Shown: piece after piece, positions 8,086 to 17,060 of the stretch | How the letters are laid out: each line of letters begins with the position of its first letter | Numbering within the stretch: position 1 is the first letter of the stretch | NCBI RefSeq assembly: GCF_014203835.1 | Contig: NZ_JACHJW010000001.1 | Location: 5,096,501 to 5,160,500, forward strand | Source: Micromonospora polyrhachis | GTDB taxonomy: Bacteria; Actinomycetota; Actinomycetes; Mycobacteriales; Micromonosporaceae | DNA length: 64,000 nt | Direction: 5' to 3' | Notes under the pieces: model-generated | The model's input: only the letters and a program-made list of their open reading frames with translations | Told to the model about the DNA's origin: nothing | Database searches by the model: none | Translations under genes and position numbers: made by a program

Positions 8086-9156
8086 TCAGCTCGGCGGACC
8101 CCCGACCGCCAGTGCGGCGCGTACCGTGACGTCTCGAAGTGGGACGAACCGACGCATCTGGGCCGCCCGGTTCATGATCCGGGCGAGTCGGGCCAGGCGT
8201 TGCACCGGCCGACGACGCTCGCGGTCGTACGCCGCCAGTGCCGACTGGACGTCCGGCGTCCGGCCCAGGTGGCCGGCCAGGGTCACCGCGTCGACCAGTG
8301 CCTCGCATGCGCCCCGACCGAGGTCGGGGGTCATCGCGTGCGCCGCGTCGCCGATCAGTACGGCGTTGCCCCGTACGAAGGTGGGCAGCGGCGGGTGAAG
8401 ATCGTAGATGTCGTGCCGCAGCACCTCCGTCTCGTCGTGCAGGTTGGCCAGCACCCGGCGTACCCCCTCGTGCCAATCCCCGAAGTGCGCACGCAGGGCT
8501 GCCACCTCACCCTCGGGGGAGCGTCCGCCCTCGGTGGTGCGAACGGTGGCGAACCAGTTCGTCCGCCCGTCCTCGCGCGGGGTGATGCCGAACCGCTTGC
8601 CGCGCCCCCAGGTCTCGTCCACCGTGTCGATCGCGCCGTCGACCGTGCCGCGCCAGGCCGTGCAGCCGGCATAGCGGGCTCGACTGGTCGGACCGAAGAG
8701 GGCGGTACGGGTCCCGCTGAAGATGCCGTCGGCGACCACCACCACGTCGTACTCCCGCTGTAGTGCGGCAACGTCGGAGATCTCGGTGCCGAGGGAGAGC
8801 CGGTCCGACGGGAGCGCCGCGACCAGCAGGCGGAGCAGCGCCGGGCGGGAGATCAGGTGTACGCCGTCGCCGGTGCGGCGAGCCGTGGCGGCCACGTCGA
8901 CGGTGGTGATCCGGCTGCCGTTCGGCCGTAGCAGGTCGCCGCTGCGTTGCCGGGCACCGATGTCGCGTACCGCGTCGCCCAGCCCCATCGCGTCCAGCGC
9001 GCGTAACGCCTCCGGCCACATGCCCAGCGCGGTGCCGGTGCCACCCGGCGTGGCGGCCCGCTCGAAGACCCGTACCGACCAGCCGGCCCGATGCAGCATG
9101 ACCCCGGCGGCCACGCCCCCGATCCCGCCCCCGATGATGCCCGCTCTTCTGCTCAT
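8086..9156 (-). CDS. FAD-dependent monooxygenase (PHBH/UbiH-like)
   Basis: A 356-aa flavoprotein hydroxylase. The N-terminal dinucleotide-binding motif GIIGGGIGGVAAG and the C-terminal FAD motif GDAAHAMTPDLGRGACEA define the group A aromatic/polyketide hydroxylase family. It is transcribed divergently from a TetR gene across two palindromic operators, so it is likely that regulator's target and induced by the regulator's ligand. The substrate is unknown; detoxification of an aromatic compound is plausible. Confidence 0.85.
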   Translation of the reverse strand: MSRRAGIIGGGIGGVAAGVMLHRAGWSVRVFERAATPGGTGTALGMWPEALRALDAMGLGDAVRDIGARQRSGDLLRPNGSRITTVDVAATARRTGDGVHLISRPALLRLLVAALPSDRLSLGTEISDVAALQREYDVVVVADGIFSGTRTALFGPTSRARYAGCTAWRGTVDGAIDTVDETWGRGKRFGITPREDGRTNWFATVRTTEGGRSPEGEVAALRAHFGDWHEGVRRVLANLHDETEVLRHDIYDLHPPLPTFVRGNAVLIGDAAHAMTPDLGRGACEALVDAVTLAGHLGRTPDVQSALAAYDRERRRPVQRLARLARIMNRAAQMRRFVPLRDVTVRAALAVGGPPS

Positions 9157-9168
9157 GCGCCGAACCGT

Positions 9169-9204
9169 ACTACAGGTGTAGTGAGAAAAAACTACGGCCG
9201 TAGT
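9169..9204. promoter_or_regulatory. Pair of TetR-type operators
   Basis: ACTACAGGTGTAGT (9169-9182) and the perfect palindrome ACTACGGCCGTAGT (9191-9204) share half-sites ACTAC/GTAGT and are centred 22 bp apart, two helical turns. They lie between the divergent monooxygenase and TetR genes. A repressor here could control both. Confidence 0.75.
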
Positions 9205-9221
9205 GCCCTAGGGTGATCGAC

Positions 9222-9788
9222 ATGGAGAACAGGCAGGTCCGGATCACCGACGCGGCCATCCGGGTGTTGGGCGAGCGGGGGCTACGACAGTTGACCCACC
9301 GGGCGGTGGACGCCGAGTCCGGGCTGCCGGCCGGCTCCACCTCCAACTACTTCCGCACCCGGGACGCGTTGCTCACCGGGGTGGTGACCCGGATGACCGA
9401 GCTGGACCGGGAAGCCTGGCAGCACTTTGCCGGCTCGATCCAGCCCGCCGACATCGACGAGCTGGCCGGCGCGCTGGGCGAATTCGTACGCTTCGCCACC
9501 GGCCCGGGACGTTGCCAGACACTGGCCCGGCTGGCGCTTTTCGTGGAGGCAGGGGTCCGCCCCGAGCTGCAACAGGAGCTGGTACGCGGCAACCGCGAGA
9601 TCGTCGAGTGGGGAGTTCCGTGGCTGCGGGGAATCGGCTCGGCCGACCCGGTGGGACACGGCCGGCTGCTCGCCGACTATCTCGACGGGGTGCTGCTGCA
9701 CGGAGTGGCGTTCCCCGACACGAAGACCGACCCGGTGCCCGGGATCCGGCTGCTGCTGGGCGGCCTGGTTACCGCCGACGGTGGTTAG
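9222..9788 (+). CDS. TetR-family transcriptional regulator
   Basis: A 188-aa regulator from ATG 9222, which has AGGG 8 bases upstream; a GTG at 9213 is an alternative. The N-terminal helix-turn-helix reads RITDAAIRVLGERGLRQLTHRAVDAE followed by GSTSNYFRTRDALL. The C-terminal ligand domain is typical in length. It probably binds the ACTAC-N4-GTAGT palindromes just upstream and represses itself and the divergent monooxygenase. The stop codon runs into the hairpin at 9788. Confidence 0.88.
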   Translation: MENRQVRITDAAIRVLGERGLRQLTHRAVDAESGLPAGSTSNYFRTRDALLTGVVTRMTELDREAWQHFAGSIQPADIDELAGALGEFVRFATGPGRCQTLARLALFVEAGVRPELQQELVRGNREIVEWGVPWLRGIGSADPVGHGRLLADYLDGVLLHGVAFPDTKTDPVPGIRLLLGGLVTADGG

Positions 9789-9833
9789 GACGGGCCCCTT
9801 CCTATGCAAAAAGCGACAAGAAGGGGCCCGTCC
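9788..9833. terminator. Perfect 14-bp hairpin, repeat family copy 3
   Basis: GGACGGGCCCCTTC (9788-9801) pairs perfectly with GAAGGGGCCCGTCC (9820-9833). Read on the minus strand the loop is close to that of copies 1 and 2 (TTGTCGCTTTTTGCATAG). It separates the convergent TetR and coiled-coil genes and is a good bidirectional terminator. Confidence 0.8.
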
Positions 9834-9855
9834 CTACCTCTCAATACGAAGAACC

Positions 9856-10938
9856 TCAGTACACGGAGAGGTGGACGTGGTTGGTGTGGTCGCTGGAGGG
9901 GTCGCCGTTGCCACCGCTGTACGACTTCCAGCCACTGCTCGGTAGCCAGATCTGCTTGAACCAGATCACGTAGAGCACACCGAGCCGGTTGGCGTTGTTC
10001 ACGTAGTACGCCGCCAGGTTGTTGCCGTAGGTCCGGTCCCCGCCGGTCGCCACCCCGCCGAAGCCACCCTTCTGGGCGGCGAAGTCGCAGGCCCGACCCT
10101 TCGGGTGCTCACCGGAACCGCCGCTGCGGTAGCAGGAGACGTACCGGGTGAAGCCGGCGGCCTTGGCCTGGTTCATGGCGTGCAGGGTGCGCGGCGTGAT
10201 GCAGCCCGAGGTGGTGGGGTCGTTCACACTGCACGACTCGCGGGGCCAGGAGCCGTCGGAGTTGCGCGGTGCCGGCTTCGCCGTCGAGGTGTTGGAGCCG
10301 GTCACACCGGCACTGGGGGACCCGCTGCCGGCAACGGCCAGGGCGCGCTCGGCCTGCTGCTTGCGGCTGGCCATCACGGCGACCTGTTTGCGCTGTTCGC
10401 GGATCTCGTTGTCCAGCGCCGCCTTCGCCCGGCTCTCCCGCTCGCGGGTGTCGAGCAGGGCCCGGAGCTGCCGATCCTCGTTGCTGGCCACCACGCCGAG
10501 GGTGGCCGCGCGGTCCAGGAAGCCATCCGGGGAGTCGCTGTTGAGCAGTGCGGCCACCGTGCTGAGGCGACCGGTCCGGTAGGCGGCTCCGGCCAGTTCC
10601 CCCACGGTCGCGGTCCGGGCGGGGAGTTCGGCCTCGATGGCCGCGAGGTGTTCGGTGAGCTGCTTCTGTCGCTTGATGGAGTTGTCGAGGGCGGCCTTGG
10701 CATCCAGGTAGCCCTTCGAGGCCGCCTCAAGCTGTTGCCGCAGGCTGGGGCTGCCGCCCTCCGGGTCGGCGACGTCGGGAGCGGCGAGCAGCCCGGCGGC
10801 GGTGACCGGACCGGGTGCCCCGGCGGCCACCGGGGCTGCGCCCGCCGGTACGGCGACCGTCAGGCAGACCGTGATCGTGGCGGCCACCAGCGCCATCATG
10901 CGGGTGGCCGTTCGTCGTACGGGTGCCGGGAATGGCAT
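9856..10938 (-). CDS. Secreted coiled-coil protein with C-terminal catalytic-type domain
   Basis: A 360-aa exported protein. A signal peptide (residues about 1-35, ending AGAAP) is followed by a long coiled coil (about 65-205) resembling the hinge of peptidoglycan hydrolase partners, a Ser/Thr/Pro linker, and a C-terminal domain with four cysteines and the residues HPKGRACDF and DHTNHVHLSVY. These suggest a metal-binding D-Ala-D-Ala-carboxypeptidase-like or extensin-like fold (ARB_07466 type). A cell-wall role is inferred from architecture and from the c-di-AMP riboswitch upstream, a common control of actinobacterial wall hydrolases. Confidence 0.8.
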   Translation of the reverse strand: MPFPAPVRRTATRMMALVAATITVCLTVAVPAGAAPVAAGAPGPVTAAGLLAAPDVADPEGGSPSLRQQLEAASKGYLDAKAALDNSIKRQKQLTEHLAAIEAELPARTATVGELAGAAYRTGRLSTVAALLNSDSPDGFLDRAATLGVVASNEDRQLRALLDTRERESRAKAALDNEIREQRKQVAVMASRKQQAERALAVAGSGSPSAGVTGSNTSTAKPAPRNSDGSWPRESCSVNDPTTSGCITPRTLHAMNQAKAAGFTRYVSCYRSGGSGEHPKGRACDFAAQKGGFGGVATGGDRTYGNNLAAYYVNNANRLGVLYVIWFKQIWLPSSGWKSYSGGNGDPSSDHTNHVHLSVY

Positions 10939-10954
10939 GCAGTTGTCCTTCCGT

Positions 10955-11070
10955 CAGCCGCCGACCGGGTTAGCTGACGGGTTCGGGACGGAAGATCCCT
11001 ACCGCTGACGCGGATGCACCCCAAGTGGTGGTTCCCCGGCTCGCGCGTGGCGATTAGGCGGCGGTCGCCA
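10955..11070 (-). ncRNA. c-di-AMP (ydaO/yuaA) riboswitch
   Basis: Read on the minus strand, the leader contains the conserved blocks GGGGAACC, CTTGGGGTGCATCCGC, GTAGGG and CCGAACCCGTCAGCTAACC in the right order and spacing for the ydaO class. It lies directly upstream of the secreted wall-associated protein gene (ATG at 10938). In actinobacteria this riboswitch typically turns off wall-hydrolase genes at high c-di-AMP. An extra hairpin (about 11068-11099) lies on its 5' side. Confidence 0.88.
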
Positions 11071-11220
11071 CCGGCACCCGGTGGGGTGCCGCCTGGTGGT
11101 GACCTCGACCGAGCCTACCGGTAGTGCAGAGATAGATCATGACCGCACGCGGAAACTTAAGACGCCGCTAAATTCCGTCGCGTCGTATCCCGTCGCGTCG
11201 CGGCTGGTACACGCCACCCC

Positions 11221-11260
11221 GGTCGGGCTACCACCCGGTCGGGCTACCACCCGGTCGGTC
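11221..11260. repeat. Tandem 16-bp repeat spanning a stop codon
   Basis: The unit GGTCGGGCTACCACCC occurs twice and a third partial copy follows. The stop codon of the CDF transporter gene (minus strand, 11244-11246) lies inside it, so the 3' end of that gene is duplicated beyond its own stop. Confidence 0.85.
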
Positions 11261-12158
11261 CGCAGTTGCCGGGCTCCGTGCCCGGCTCGACCTGCAGGGT
11301 CGCGTGTTCGATGTGGAAGTCGTCGTGCAGGGCTACCCGTGCGGCGGCGAGCACCTGCCCCACCTCGGTGCCCGGCTCGATGGTGAGGTGCGCGGAGGCG
11401 ACCTCCATTCCGGAGGTGAGCGTCCACACGTGCAGGTCGTGCACGTCGGCGACGCCGGGGACGGCGGAGAGTCGGGCCGCCACGGCGGGGACGTGTAGGT
11501 GCTCGGGTGCGGCCTGTACCAGGATGCGCACGGCCGCCCGGCCCAGCCGCCAGGTGCGCGGCAGGATGAAGACGCCGATGGCGACCGCGACCAGTGGATC
11601 GGCCCACCACCAGCCGGTGAGCGCGATCAGCCCGGCGGCGAGGATGACCCCGACCGAGCCGAGCAGGTCGCCGAGTACCTCCAGGTAGGCCCCGCGCAGG
11701 TTGATGCTCTCCTTGGCGCCGGAGCGCAGCAGGGCGAAGGCGACGATGTTGGCCAGCAGCCCGAGCACGGCCACGACGAACATCGGCCCGGCGAGCACGT
11801 GTGGCGGCTCGCCGAATCGGCGTACCGCCTCGACGAGGACGTAGATCGCAACGCCGAAGAGCAGCACCGCGTTGGCCAGCGCCGCGAGCACCTCCAGCCG
11901 GTAGAGGCCGAAGGTGCGTTGCGGGTCCCTGCTCGCCCGTCGGGTCGCGGTGATCGCGGCCAGGGCCATGGCGATCCCGAGTACGTCGGTGAACATGTGC
12001 CCGGCGTCGGAGAGCAGGGCCAGCGACCCGGTGGCCAGTGCGGCGACCGCCTCGACCACCATGAACGCGGCGAGCAGCGCGAACGCGGCCCAGAGTCGTC
12101 CCCGGTGCCGCTCCGCGGCGCGCATTACCTGCCCACCGTGGTCGTGTCCAGCCCCCAT
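11244..12158 (-). CDS. Cation diffusion facilitator (CDF) metal exporter
   Basis: A 304-aa six-helix transporter that exports divalent metals (Zn, Co, Cd or similar) in exchange for protons. The first metal site is LLSDAGHMFTD in helix 2; the second, in helix 5, reads EVLGDLLGS, with Glu where many CDFs have His. The C-terminal cytoplasmic domain has the expected DVHDLHVWTL motif. A short His-rich N-terminus (GHDHGG) may bind metal. GGAGGG precedes the ATG. An inverted repeat at 12204-12219 may be the operator of a metal sensor encoded elsewhere. Confidence 0.9.
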   Translation of the reverse strand: MGAGHDHGGQVMRAAERHRGRLWAAFALLAAFMVVEAVAALATGSLALLSDAGHMFTDVLGIAMALAAITATRRASRDPQRTFGLYRLEVLAALANAVLLFGVAIYVLVEAVRRFGEPPHVLAGPMFVVAVLGLLANIVAFALLRSGAKESINLRGAYLEVLGDLLGSVGVILAAGLIALTGWWWADPLVAVAIGVFILPRTWRLGRAAVRILVQAAPEHLHVPAVAARLSAVPGVADVHDLHVWTLTSGMEVASAHLTIEPGTEVGQVLAAARVALHDDFHIEHATLQVEPGTEPGNCGPTGW

Positions 12159-12196
12159 CGGCCTACCCTCCGTCGCTCCTGCGCGTCCGGCTCAAA

Positions 12197-12222
12197 TTAT
12201 GCTCACATCGCAATATGTGCAA
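12197..12222 (-). promoter_or_regulatory. Candidate metal-sensor operator upstream of CDF gene
   Basis: The inverted repeat CACAT-CGCAAT-ATGTG (12204-12219) lies 46 bp before the CDF start in the only AT-rich patch nearby, next to a possible -10 CATAAT on the minus strand. SmtB/ArsR-type sensors often bind such sites, but the regulator is not adjacent. Confidence 0.4.
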
Positions 12223-12336
12223 GTGAAATGCTGGCCGGTGGGAGCGCAGAAGAGGACGAGCCGGGATGAAGCAGACGGAGGACGGGACAGGGAAGCGGTC
12301 AGCCGGGGAGCAGGCGGGCCGGCACGGCGACGCGGA

Positions 12337-14454
12337 TCAGTCGGTGAGGTCGATCGTGGTGAGCCGCTGAGTGGCCCGGGACAGGGCGACGTAGAGCGTC
12401 CGTACCCCCGACTCCGAATCGGCCCGGATCTCCCCAGGTGCGACCAGCACGACCCCGTCGTACTCCATGCCCTTGGCCTGGAGGCAGTCGACCACCTGTA
12501 GGCGCGGTCCGGCCAGCTCCGCCACCCAGTCGGCGATCTCGGTCCGGCGCGGTACCGGCGTGATGACGCCGACCGTCCCCTCCACCTCGGCGAGCAGCCG
12601 TGCGGTGGCGGTACGGATCTGTTCCGGCAACTCGGCGGCGGGCACCCGCAGCGCGACCGGCTCGACGCCGGTGGTCCGGACCGCGGTGGGCAGCGGCAGG
12701 TCCGGATGCACCTCGCGGATCACCTCCGCGGCGACGGCGAAGATCTCCGCCGGGTTGCGGTAGTTGGTGGAGAGGGTGTACTCATGCCGGGGCCGACGGC
12801 CCAACGCCTTGTCCCGGGCCTGCGCGAGTTCGCGTGGGTCGCCGGCCCAGGCGGTCTGCGCCGGGTCACCCACCACGGTCCAGGACGCCAGCCGGCCTCG
12901 GCGGCCGATCATCCGCCACTGCATGGGGGAGACATCCTGCGACTCGTCCACCACCACGTGGGCGTACTCGCGGTAGTCCTCCGGCCGCTGCCGGTCGGCC
13001 TGCGCGGCGCGCTGCCGGTCGGCGTACGTGCTCAGCTCCCGCACCCCACCGGTGAGCTGGAACGGGTCACGCCTGCGTCGGGCAGCCCGCTTCATCGGCT
13101 TGCCGAGCAACTCGTCCAACTCGTCGAGCAGGGCGACGTCGGCGATCGTCGGCCCGTCCGCGTCCAGGTTCCGGTACGACTCGGCGAGTAGCCGGGTCTC
13201 GGCACCGGACAGGATGCCCGCCGTGTACGCGCGCAGCCGCTCCGGCACCGCCAGCCAGCCGAGCACGTGCCACGGGTGCAGTCGGGGCCACCAGGCGCGC
13301 AGGAAGTCCCGGAACTCGGGCCGCTCGGCCACCTCGTCCTCGAACACCCGCTGATCGGGTAGACGACCGACACGCATCTTCCGGACCTGTGCCCAGAGCG
13401 CGGAGAAGATCCCGTCGAAGCCGACCCGGCGTACCTCGTTGCGGCGACCACCCCCGGCGAGCGCCCGGGTACGGATCTTGTCCAGTTCGGCGGTGGTCAG
13501 CCGGAGCAGTTCGCCCCGGTAGAGCAGGCGCAACTCGCCCGGACCGTCCGGTACCGCGTCCCGGGCGGCCCGGCGCAGCACCTGGCGCATCCGGAGCGAG
13601 CCCTTGATCGCGGCGACCTCGGTTCGGTCGACCCGGGTCGCCACCACCCCCGGGAAGAGCGAGCCCAGCGAGTGCAGGGTCGCCGTCTCCTCACCGAGCG
13701 AGGGCAGCACCGAGGCGATGTACTGGACGAAGACCCCGGACGGGCCGACCACCAGGACACCGCCCCCGGCGAACCGGTTCCGGTCGGAATAGAGCAGGTA
13801 CGCCGCCCGGTGTAGGGCCACCGCCGTCTTGCCGGTCCCCGGCCCGCCGGAGACGATCGTCACCCCGGAACCGGGGGAGCGGATGGCCTGGTCCTGTTCC
13901 CGCTGGATGGTGGCGACGATGTCGCGCATGCCCCGGCCGGTGGCCCGGGAGAGATTGGCCAGCAGCGCGCCGTCACCGACCACCCGCATCCCGGGTGGTG
14001 CGGCGGCCGGGTCGAGCAGGTCGTCCTCGATCCGGGTGACCCGCTCGTCAGCGGACTGGATCATCCGTCGCCGGATCACGCCCTGTGGATCGGCGGCGGT
14101 GGCCTGGTAGAAGGCGGCGGCGGCCGGTGCCCGCCAGTCGATCAATAGCGGCTCGGAGTTCTCGCCGCGAATGCCGAGCCGGCCGATGTGCATCACCGCA
14201 CCGGTGTGTAGGTCCAGCCGGCCGAAGACCAATCCCTCGTGCTCGGCGTCGAGCGAGTGCCGCCGCCGGGCGGCATGGAAGACCATGGCGTCGCGTTCCA
14301 CGAGCGCCCCGAAGTTGCCCACCCGGGCCAGTTGGTAGCCCTCCCGTTCCGCCAGCGCGGCCGACTGGCGCAGCGCCGCCAACCGGGCGTAGACCCGGTC
14401 GAGATGGCACTGTTCGGCGGCCATCTCCTGTTCGAGGGTGGTGAGGTCGGTCAA
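12337..14454 (-). CDS. helD: HelD-like RNA polymerase-recycling ATPase (UvrD/Rep superfamily)
   Basis: A 705-aa superfamily 1 ATPase from a TTG start at 14454 with GGGAG 8 bases upstream; the frame stays open to an ATG at 14616, which would add 54 low-complexity residues. An N-terminal coiled coil (EQEMAAEQCHLDRVYARL) is typical of HelD, which inserts into RNA polymerase and frees stalled enzyme. Motor motifs: Walker A GGPGTGKT, Walker B VVDESQD, VGDPAQTAW, TLSTNYRNP and a C-terminal LYVALSRATQ. Some actinobacterial HelD proteins protect against rifamycins, but I see no rifamycin-associated promoter element here. Confidence 0.85.
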   Translation of the reverse strand: MTDLTTLEQEMAAEQCHLDRVYARLAALRQSAALAEREGYQLARVGNFGALVERDAMVFHAARRRHSLDAEHEGLVFGRLDLHTGAVMHIGRLGIRGENSEPLLIDWRAPAAAAFYQATAADPQGVIRRRMIQSADERVTRIEDDLLDPAAAPPGMRVVGDGALLANLSRATGRGMRDIVATIQREQDQAIRSPGSGVTIVSGGPGTGKTAVALHRAAYLLYSDRNRFAGGGVLVVGPSGVFVQYIASVLPSLGEETATLHSLGSLFPGVVATRVDRTEVAAIKGSLRMRQVLRRAARDAVPDGPGELRLLYRGELLRLTTAELDKIRTRALAGGGRRNEVRRVGFDGIFSALWAQVRKMRVGRLPDQRVFEDEVAERPEFRDFLRAWWPRLHPWHVLGWLAVPERLRAYTAGILSGAETRLLAESYRNLDADGPTIADVALLDELDELLGKPMKRAARRRRDPFQLTGGVRELSTYADRQRAAQADRQRPEDYREYAHVVVDESQDVSPMQWRMIGRRGRLASWTVVGDPAQTAWAGDPRELAQARDKALGRRPRHEYTLSTNYRNPAEIFAVAAEVIREVHPDLPLPTAVRTTGVEPVALRVPAAELPEQIRTATARLLAEVEGTVGVITPVPRRTEIADWVAELAGPRLQVVDCLQAKGMEYDGVVLVAPGEIRADSESGVRTLYVALSRATQRLTTIDLTD

Positions 14455-14677
14455 CGCGCTGGCTCCCGGACGATCGGCGGTAGGCCCCCGCCAGCGCCCG
14501 GCCCACCTCGGTCGGTGGGCGCCGGTTCGCAGCGGTGACCAGAGCGAGGGTACGGGCAACGGCCCAGGTCCGTGCTGCCGAGCGAGGCATGTCGGGTGGT
14601 ATTTGATCTCCGTCACGTTCCGCCCGACCGGATGACCGCACCGAACCGCCGACTGGAAGGCCGGTCGACCGCTGGTC

Positions 14678-14790
14678 GCGGAACCGGTCGAGGCTGCGGA
14701 ACCGATCAGGCCGGGAGGCTGCGGAACCGATCAGGCCGTGAGGCTGCGGAACCGGTCAGGGCTGCGGAACCGGTCAGGCCGTGGGCTGGG
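14678..14790. repeat. Degenerate tandem repeat around a stop codon
   Basis: Four to five copies of a unit of about 18-26 bp built on GAGGCTGCGGAACCGRTCAG run from beyond the stop into the last codons of the beta-helix gene (minus-strand stop at 14774). It fills most of the gap before the HelD gene; nothing else is evident in that gap apart from the possible HelD N-terminal extension. Confidence 0.85.
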
Positions 14791-16894
14791 GGACCGGTCG
14801 AGCCGGGGGTTGGGTCGGCGCGGCGGCCGGACGGCGACGCAGGGCGAGCAGCGCCCAGGGCACCCAGACCAACTCCAGCAGGATCCGGATCCACACCGGG
14901 CCGATCGGGGTGACCGGCACCATGAGCAGTCCCCGGTCGAGCGCACCGAGCAGGGCGAAGCCGCCCAGTGCCACGGTCAGCCAACCCAGGCCGGTCCGGC
15001 CGGCGGCGCGTACGGACCAGCCGAGGCCGAGCCAGCCGAGGCCGGTCAACAGCAACCCGGTCGGAGTCCACCAGGTCGCCTCGGCGGCGGTCCCGAACAC
15101 CCCGACAGCCAGGCCAGCGAGCAGCAGCAACACCGGCCAGCCCGCCGACCCACGCATCCTTCGGCCCGCCTGGCCGTCGTCGCCGAGTGGACGGCTGGTA
15201 GGCCGCCGACCGACGGGGCCGCCGGTACGCCGCCGGGCCACCCTGGCCCAGAGAGCCAACCCGACCAGACCGAGCAGCAGCGCCTCACCGAGCGCCCACT
15301 GCACCTCGATCCGGGCCAGACCCCGGGCGCCGTACCAGTCGCAGTTGCCGGGCATCCGGCGCTCGCCGAGCGAGTAGTCGGAGCAGACGTAGAGCTTGAT
15401 CAGCTTGCCGGGCTCGGCGATCGCCCGGTTACTGCCGAGCCCGGCGGGTAGGGCGTCGTGGCCGCAGGCGGGCAGGGCCAGCGGCTCGGCACCGGCGTCG
15501 GACGGGGACTGCCAGCAGGACCCACGCCCCTGCCCGTCCCACCAGAAGTCCATCCGGTTCGGCGCGATGCCGCCGTCCGGTTTCACCCCCAGCTTGTTGC
15601 CCAGGTAGCGGTTGTGGTGCGAGGTGTCGAACTGGGCCCGCAACGAGGTGTCGCCACGTACCTGCCCCGGCACCCAGGACGTAACGAAACCGGCGTATTT
15701 GTGCCCGTAGACCCAGTTGTCCCGCCAGATGTTGTAGTTGCCGCCTGGATTGATCACCCCGGTGCCCACCGGCAGCCCCACCGCCGGACACACCACACCC
15801 TGCTCGTAGCCGCGCTCGGCGTACGGCCGGGCACAGGTGCCGTCCCGGACGTACCGGTAGTAGTCCTCGTTGTTGTCGCCGATCACGTTGCGCTCGAACC
15901 GGGCGTGGTTCTGTGGCATGCCAGGGTGGTCGGGGAAGGCCGAGTCGGTGCCGACCCCCGCGCCGTTGCCGGTGAAGACGTTGTCGTGCGCCCAGACCGA
16001 GTCCCCGGCCGTGCCCGAGTAACCGAGCAGGTTGTGGTGCGAGTAGCAGCCCCGGATCTCGATGGCGTACCGGTCGACCTGGTGACCCCGGTTGGCGTTG
16101 ATGTTGGAGGCAGCCCCCGGATAGACGCCGGAGTCGCCATTGCCGTACGCCTCACAGTCGGTGTAGAGGCCATGATCGTCGGCGAAGGTGAGGAACCCGT
16201 ACTCGTCGTTCCACCGGCCGGTCACCCGGTCGATGACGAACCCGTCGGTCTCCAGGATGTAGACGGCGTTGAAGGTGGTCCGCTGGGCGGTCAGGTTACG
16301 CAGGTAGAAGCCATTGGCGCGGTCTGCGCGGATGGCGTTGAGCCTCTGGTACGCGGCGTCAACGACAACGTCGAGCGGGCTGACCCCGGTGCCCTCGATC
16401 TGGAGGTCACGCTTGCCGATCACGGCAACCAGGTTCTGGACGTGCGGGCAGTCGCGTTGCTGTTCGAAGCTGAGCACCTGGTAGAGCTGGTTGCCCGACT
16501 TCGGCGCGCGGAGATCGGCGCAGGCGGGCGGTGGGGACGCCAGGCTCGGCTCCTCGCGGTAGGTGCCGGGTAGCACCAGAATCCGGGTGCCGGGTAGCCG
16601 TACCGCGTCCACCGCGGCCTGGATGTGCCGGTAGCCGGTGCGCTGGCACTCGGCGAAGAGTGCCTGGTTGCGGGTCTTGGCCTCGCTCGGAAACGCGGCG
16701 ATCCGGCTGGCGAAGTCGGCCGGATCGTCCTTGCAGACCAGCAGGCGGGGCCCGTCGGTGCGGTAGGTCGGGACGCTGCCGGTGCCGTCCGGATAGACCG
16801 GGTCACGCTCGTCGTGGGCGGCGGCGGGTGCAGCGGGTGCCAGCGCCAGCAGCAGGAGTACGGCTGTCCCGACGACGCGCGTCAATATCGCCAT
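14774..16894 (-). CDS. Membrane-anchored right-handed beta-helix protein
   Basis: A 706-aa exported protein. A signal peptide (residues 1-26, ending APAAAHD) leads to a large extracytoplasmic region of about 510 residues with parallel beta-helix traits: repeated short strands with Asn/Gly turns such as GFYLRNLTAQRTTFNAVYI and YAIEIRGCYSHHN. After about residue 530 come one membrane segment, an Arg-rich cytoplasmic loop and four further membrane segments, then a Pro-rich tail. The fold is shared by pectate lyases and polysaccharide epimerases or lyases, but no catalytic set is certain. Several paired cysteines suggest disulfides. The start lacks a strong ribosome site. Confidence 0.75.
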   Translation of the reverse strand: MAILTRVVGTAVLLLLALAPAAPAAAHDERDPVYPDGTGSVPTYRTDGPRLLVCKDDPADFASRIAAFPSEAKTRNQALFAECQRTGYRHIQAAVDAVRLPGTRILVLPGTYREEPSLASPPPACADLRAPKSGNQLYQVLSFEQQRDCPHVQNLVAVIGKRDLQIEGTGVSPLDVVVDAAYQRLNAIRADRANGFYLRNLTAQRTTFNAVYILETDGFVIDRVTGRWNDEYGFLTFADDHGLYTDCEAYGNGDSGVYPGAASNINANRGHQVDRYAIEIRGCYSHHNLLGYSGTAGDSVWAHDNVFTGNGAGVGTDSAFPDHPGMPQNHARFERNVIGDNNEDYYRYVRDGTCARPYAERGYEQGVVCPAVGLPVGTGVINPGGNYNIWRDNWVYGHKYAGFVTSWVPGQVRGDTSLRAQFDTSHHNRYLGNKLGVKPDGGIAPNRMDFWWDGQGRGSCWQSPSDAGAEPLALPACGHDALPAGLGSNRAIAEPGKLIKLYVCSDYSLGERRMPGNCDWYGARGLARIEVQWALGEALLLGLVGLALWARVARRRTGGPVGRRPTSRPLGDDGQAGRRMRGSAGWPVLLLLAGLAVGVFGTAAEATWWTPTGLLLTGLGWLGLGWSVRAAGRTGLGWLTVALGGFALLGALDRGLLMVPVTPIGPVWIRILLELVWVPWALLALRRRPAAAPTQPPARPVPQPTA

Positions 16895-16942
16895 GTCGCG
16901 CAGACTAAGGGAAGTCTCCGCTGGAGACCAGGTTCCATCGCT

Positions 16943-17050
16943 GTCGATCTGCGCTGGTCGGTCTTGTGCCCGGTCGATCTGCGCTGGTCGGTCCTGTGCC
17001 CGGTCGATCCGCACTGGTCGATCCGCGCTGGTCGATCCGCGCTGGTCCGC
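16943..17050. repeat. Compound tandem repeat
   Basis: Two copies of a unit of about 30 bp beginning TCGATCTGCGCTGGTCGGTC are followed by three copies of a 14-bp derivative, TCGATCCGCGCTGG. It lies upstream of the beta-helix gene and beyond the terminator of the 17152 gene; both are on the minus strand. Confidence 0.88.
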
Positions 17051-17060
17051 GGAACAGCGA

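Noticed and set aside
14455-14773. Rifamycin-associated element upstream of the HelD-like gene
   Set aside because: No GGGGCTTGC-type inverted repeat is visible, so a HelR-type rifamycin response is not supported.
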